The notes under the pieces were generated by a model, which ran no database searches, was not told where the DNA came from, and worked only from the letters and a program-made list of their open reading frames with translations. This document shows positions 60,950 to 64,000 of a stretch of 64,000 bases of DNA, in pieces. Position 1 is the first letter of the stretch, and each line of letters begins with the position of its first letter. The stretch is from NCBI RefSeq assembly GCF_009789195.1, contig NZ_WSTC01000012.1, positions 94,170-158,169 on the forward strand, written 5' to 3'. The translations under genes were made by a program, and so were the position numbers. This stretch comes from Paenibacillus sp. MMS18-CY102 (GTDB taxonomy: Bacteria; Bacillota; Bacilli; Paenibacillales; Paenibacillaceae).

Positions 60950-61708
60950 TTAACTAGTAACGAATGCGCTAGGGTCAATGCCCCATTTGTCCACAAATTT
61001 CTGGCGGTTCGCCGCCAGCAGCTGTGCAAGCGCATCTTGATCGGTATGGCGGAAGCTCGCGCTGCCTTCGTGATACACGAGCACATCCCTGCATAACAGC
61101 AAACCATAGCCATTCATCCGAATGCGCAAGCATAAGTCATCATCCTCATAGTGGCCCGGCGAGAACCGCTCATCCAATTCGCCGACCCGTTCGTACACTT
61201 CGCGAGTAAACAGAAGGCATAAGCCGACTAGCCGCATGACACGCTCTCGTTTGTTCCGATTCGGCTCGTTCACTTCTGTGGCAATGCCCATAAACTGTTC
61301 CAACGTTTCAAATCGATAATCGACCTGTTGCACGCCGCTCGCATAGTTCGTAACTGGACCGGCGAGCCCGATGTTCGGCTCTTCATTCAGCCCTTCCGAT
61401 AGGTTCGATAGCCAGTTCGGCGTCGCCACGATATCGTTGTTCAGCAGCATAAGCTGGTCACCTGCCGCAATCCGCAGCCCTTTGTTGCACGCAGCTGGGA
61501 AGCCTTCATTCGAGCCTAGGGAGAGAAACGTGAGCTTCTGGCCGATGCACCACTGTGCTGTGCCGTCGAGCGATCCATTATCAACAATGATGAGTTCATA
61601 AGGAGTGTCCGCCTCATTCGTATGCTCACGAATGGACTGGACTAGGCGCTGAAGCAGCCCCAGGCCGTTATAGGTCGGAATAATGATGCTTGTCATTGGC
61701 TTCGTCAT
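60950..61708 (-). CDS. GT2-family glycosyltransferase
   Basis: This inverting glycosyltransferase of 252 residues has TSIIIPTYNGLGLLQRLVQSI, ELIIVDNGSLDGT, LMLLNNDIVATPNW and SPGHYEDDDLCLRIRMNGY. It closely resembles the catalytic part of the GT2 at 57597 but has neither the basic tail nor the ENGQRRP repeats, a useful natural comparison. It starts in an ATGA overlap with the upstream gene. Confidence 0.9.
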   Translation of the reverse strand: MTKPMTSIIIPTYNGLGLLQRLVQSIREHTNEADTPYELIIVDNGSLDGTAQWCIGQKLTFLSLGSNEGFPAACNKGLRIAAGDQLMLLNNDIVATPNWLSNLSEGLNEEPNIGLAGPVTNYASGVQQVDYRFETLEQFMGIATEVNEPNRNKRERVMRLVGLCLLFTREVYERVGELDERFSPGHYEDDDLCLRIRMNGYGLLLCRDVLVYHEGSASFRHTDQDALAQLLAANRQKFVDKWGIDPSAFVTS

Positions 61709-62538
61709 TGGCTTGGCTTCCTTAACCGTCCGGCCCGTTGCCGCATCGTGTCCAGATGGGCCAGCCTACGCCCGTCCTTCTCCATGACATGCTTAAGCGC
61801 TTCGACATGATCGCCGACGATCAAGCGGGACATATCGTTATTAGCCCCCACATTGTTGCCGCGAAGCCGGTTTGGCCCGAATACGTTCACTGCGCATGCC
61901 GTTCGGATGGCCAGCCCTTCACGCAATGCGGCCGCCTGTGCCTTCGGCGGCACGGCAAGCAGCGAGCTGCCGATCACATTAATTGCACGGCGGGAGAGCG
62001 CATGGGGAACGGAAGTCATGGAATTCGCCAGCAGATCCGGCCGGCCCATTGAAAGGTTCAGAAAAGCTTTGAGCCTCGTCACATCATCCCAATCGCGGAA
62101 TAGCGGTAAGTATGGCGTTATATTGTTGAGCGCAACGTCTGCGCCACGATCCACTGCTACAAGAAACGCTCGCAACTGGTCTGCACCAATGCGAAAGTCT
62201 CCATCAACGAACAAGACGATATCTGATTTGGTTAGCCTAGCCCCGATTGAACGGCCAACATCATGCCCAAGCTTCTCCGCATAATGGACGACGGTTACGC
62301 CGGGGAATGACCGGACGTTGCTAAAGCTATTGTCCGTGCAGCCGTTCAACACGACGATTGTTTCTGCAAGGGGCAGCTTCCCAAGTTCGTTAAGGACAAG
62401 AGGAAGTGTATCCTGTTCGTTGTGCGCCATAATGACGGCTGCGGCACTGCCCTTGAGCGTGGCCGTTGGTGCCGCTGCACGCGGCTCCGTTTTTTTGATC
62501 CTTCGCCTGCTATTCATTCGCTTATGCTCACCTCGCAT
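61705..62538 (-). CDS. GT2-family glycosyltransferase (LGHDVGR type)
   Basis: This 277-residue glycosyltransferase has a short basic N-terminus ([13 protein letters not shown] region) and GT2 motifs [41 protein letters not shown] and [17 protein letters not shown]. The VDGD motif is the metal site. It is a paralogue of the gene just upstream, sharing LGHDVGR and the order [26 protein letters not shown]. The ATG at 62538 lies after AGGAGG; it overlaps the upstream gene by 11 bases. Adding one or more sugars to the surface glycan is the likely role. Confidence 0.86.
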   Translation of the reverse strand: MRGEHKRMNSRRRIKKTEPRAAAPTATLKGSAAAVIMAHNEQDTLPLVLNELGKLPLAETIVVLNGCTDNSFSNVRSFPGVTVVHYAEKLGHDVGRSIGARLTKSDIVLFVDGDFRIGADQLRAFLVAVDRGADVALNNITPYLPLFRDWDDVTRLKAFLNLSMGRPDLLANSMTSVPHALSRRAINVIGSSLLAVPPKAQAAALREGLAIRTACAVNVFGPNRLRGNNVGANNDMSRLIVGDHVEALKHVMEKDGRRLAHLDTMRQRAGRLRKPSQ

Positions 62539-63454
62539 ATTGCCGCCTCCTGTAAGGATCGCGAAAGCCGCCACGCTCGCCGCTCCGCTCGGTCAACCAA
62601 TCGATCGCTTCCAAGTGGTCGCCAACGATGACCGTTTCCAGAGGCTGAACACGCTCACGCTCACGTCTAGGACGATTCAGTTTGCCAACGTTAATTCGTT
62701 TGACAGCCTCCACGCGCAATCCAGACTTGATCGCTCTTGCATGTGCGAGCGGCGGAACCGCCAAAGCCTCCGCTCCGATAATCGATAAAGCGGCGCGGCT
62801 CATGGCGTGCGGAATTGCTGTTAATGAGGTTCCATTCAAATCCGGCCGTTCCAGCAGCGTATTCAGCGCATGTTTGGCGAGCACAACGCCATGAACAACC
62901 GTTTTGGCCGTAGGTCCTGAATAATCGTTCAAAGCCACGTCGACGCCCTCGGATGCTACCGCTCGAATGAACGGCCGCAGCTGCGCCGACGGGATAACCA
63001 TATCGCCGTCAATAAATAGCAGCACCTCGCCTTGCGCAGCGGCTGCACCTACTGCACGGCCTACATCATGCCCCAGCGGATGGGCGTATTCAATAACCCG
63101 CGCGCCTGCACGCCTCGCCAATCCAGCTGAGCCGTCTGTTGAACCATTGGCAACGACAATCACTTCTGCCGAAGGATGTACCGCCAACGCTTCACGAACG
63201 ACACGGCGGATCGTATGGCGTTCATTCATTACGGGGATCACGACGGATACGAGCGGCACTGCTCGCGAACGCTCGGCTGCTTGTTCGGTCGGAGCAGCAA
63301 TAGCTCCAGCTGTCCTGCGGCGTGCGCGCCTGGCTTGCTGCTGCGCCACGCCACGCTTGCGCGAAGAAGCGCGCGGCCGCAATCCGGCAGCCCGCGGCCG
63401 CTTGCTGCCCGGAGCCTTGCGGGATCGGATGCCACCTGTCGCGATACGCTCCAT
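62528..63454 (-). CDS. GT2-family glycosyltransferase (LGHDVGR type) with long Arg-rich N-terminus
   Basis: This is the first gene of the minus-strand glycan operon. The 308 residues have an Arg-rich tract of about 50 residues ([19 protein letters not shown]), then GT2 motifs [43 protein letters not shown] and [18 protein letters not shown]. The C-terminus has the same [17 protein letters not shown] segment as its paralogue downstream. GAGGAGGTG precedes the ATG. A possible sigma-K-like -10 element lies 66 bases upstream. Confidence 0.87.
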   Translation of the reverse strand: MERIATGGIRSRKAPGSKRPRAAGLRPRASSRKRGVAQQQARRARRRTAGAIAAPTEQAAERSRAVPLVSVVIPVMNERHTIRRVVREALAVHPSAEVIVVANGSTDGSAGLARRAGARVIEYAHPLGHDVGRAVGAAAAQGEVLLFIDGDMVIPSAQLRPFIRAVASEGVDVALNDYSGPTAKTVVHGVVLAKHALNTLLERPDLNGTSLTAIPHAMSRAALSIIGAEALAVPPLAHARAIKSGLRVEAVKRINVGKLNRPRRERERVQPLETVIVGDHLEAIDWLTERSGERGGFRDPYRRRQYAR

Positions 63455-63519
63455 TCGATCACCTCCTCATGAACAGAATCGCTAACGAGAGCAGTAGCGT
63501 ATCTGCTACTTTTACAAGC

Positions 63520-63528
63520 TATTGTATG
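63520..63528 (-). promoter_or_regulatory. Possible sigma-K -10 element before the glycan operon
   Basis: On the minus strand CATACAATA fits the mother-cell sigma-K -10 consensus CATANNNTA, 66 bases upstream of the first glycosyltransferase. No good -35 AC is found at the usual distance, so this is tentative. Confidence 0.3.
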
Positions 63529-63618
63529 TAGAGAGAGTTGCTTCGCAACGGCGTATGTACGTCAAGGCATTCGCGGGTGCATCCCTGCCCGGTCGGCAAC
63601 CGGCACAGTTGTCCGGCT

Positions 63619-63873
63619 GGGCTGGCGGCTGTTTAGGGTACATTTTTCTGCCCTATTCGTGCTCTAGCTGGGCTGGGGGCTGTTTAGGGTACATTTTTCT
63701 GCCCTATTCGTGCTCTAGCTGGGCTGGCGGCTGTTTAGGGTACATTTTTCTGCCCTATTCGCGCTCTAGACGGGCCGGCGGCTGTTTAGGGTACATTTTT
63801 CTGCCCTATTCGTGCTCTAGCAGGGCTGGGGGCTGTTTAGGGTACATTTTTCTGCCCTATTCGTGCTCTAGCT
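63619..63873. repeat. Five tandem copies of a 51-bp repeat
   Basis: Exactly five head-to-tail units start at 63619, 63670, 63721, 63772 and 63823. Each has GGCTGTTTAGGGTACATTTT and TCTGCCCTATTC, whose TAGGG and CCCTA can pair as a hairpin. Copies differ at a few positions near the ends only. The unit is 17 codons long and open in one plus frame, but no ribosome site or plausible protein is seen, so it is called non-coding. Confidence 0.9.
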
Positions 63874-63928
63874 GATGACGTACAATAGTCTGTGTACCAT
63901 GATCTGGAGTATTCCCAGAACATAAAAA

Positions 63929-63976
63929 AGTAGGGTATCCTCGGGGTTGCTGAGACCACCAAGAAAGGACCCTACT
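63929..63976 (+). promoter_or_regulatory. mRNA leader hairpin before the last gene start
   Basis: AGTAGGGT (63929-63936) pairs with ACCCTACT (63969-63976), with further pairing inside (GGT / ACC), covering the AAAGGA ribosome site of the gene starting at 63979. Leaders that hide the ribosome site are common in transposase genes. Confidence 0.4.
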
Positions 63977-63978
63977 CG

Positions 63979-64000
63979 ATGACTACTATACCCGAAAATG
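63979..64000 (+). CDS. Start of a new gene, possibly a transposase (cut by window edge)
   Basis: Only seven codons (MTTIPEN) and one base are in the window. AAAGGA lies about ten bases upstream within a predicted leader hairpin. Identification as a transposase is a guess from the leader structure and the nearby tandem repeats. Confidence 0.3.

Noticed and set aside
60901..61113. N-terminal extension of the nucleotidyltransferase
   Set aside because: No ribosome site and no family similarity. AGGAGGGG seven bases before TTG 60900 gives the standard KAVILAGGTGTRL start.
63522..63875. 117-codon plus-strand open frame encoding five copies of a 17-residue unit
   Set aside because: It opens at a TTG with no ribosome site and exists only because the 51-bp unit is a multiple of three and stop-free in one frame. 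Treated as a non-coding tandem repeat.

Overview
The window looks like a chromosomal segment of a spore-forming Paenibacillaceae bacterium (Paenibacillus or Cohnella type). The signs are a YesM/YesN-type two-component pair beside a lipoprotein sugar-binding protein, cre-like sites, a FapR box, CgeB-type spore-maturation glycosyltransferases, strong AGGAGG ribosome sites and moderately high GC.

Region 1 (1-14.1 kb) is carbohydrate metabolism: a truncated ABC solute-binding lipoprotein, its histidine kinase and AraC-type regulator, a GH8 exo-oligoxylanase, an ECF sigma/anti-sigma pair, a GH5 glucanase, a NagA-like deacetylase, and a tight three-gene operon (HAD phosphatase, YczE-type membrane protein, LacI regulator).

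Region 2 (14.2-41.4 kb) is a hybrid NRPS / trans-AT PKS cluster. Ten genes lie on the minus strand with few gaps and end at one strong terminator: NRPS C-A(Asn)-T-E, SagB-type oxidase, macrolide-type glycosyltransferase, a serine peptidase fused to an ABC exporter (ZmaM-like), NRPS C-A-T plus a truncated C-like end, luciferase-like monooxygenase, trans-acting acyltransferase, PKS KS-KR-ACP-KS-ACP ending in a BtrH-like domain, a free ACP, and a radical SAM/SPASM enzyme. A divergent gene encodes a second BtrH-like protein joined to a beta-sandwich domain. The C-A(Asn)-T-E start plus peptidase-exporter is the layout of acyl-D-Asn prodrug systems (zwittermicin, colibactin, xenocoumacin). No thioesterase is present, so the BtrH-like domain probably releases the chain as an amide. 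I do not recognise this combination.

Region 3 (41.4-45 kb) is a scarred boundary with decayed remnants (RCC1-like repeat, IS3-type transposase tail), a DoxX-like protein, an S26 signal-peptidase homologue lacking its catalytic residues, and fabH under a near-perfect FapR operator.

Region 4 (45-63.5 kb) is a glycan locus, probably for the spore surface: nine glycosyltransferases of GT2, GT4 and GT-D types, two CgeB-like proteins, nucleotide-sugar enzymes (UDP-GlcNAc 2-epimerase, 4,6-dehydratase, RmlD-like reductase, NAD epimerase, nucleotidyltransferase) and four small proteins. Many share Arg/Lys-rich tails and a four-residue aromatic-glycine repeat. The window ends with five 51-bp tandem repeats and the first codons of a probable new gene.
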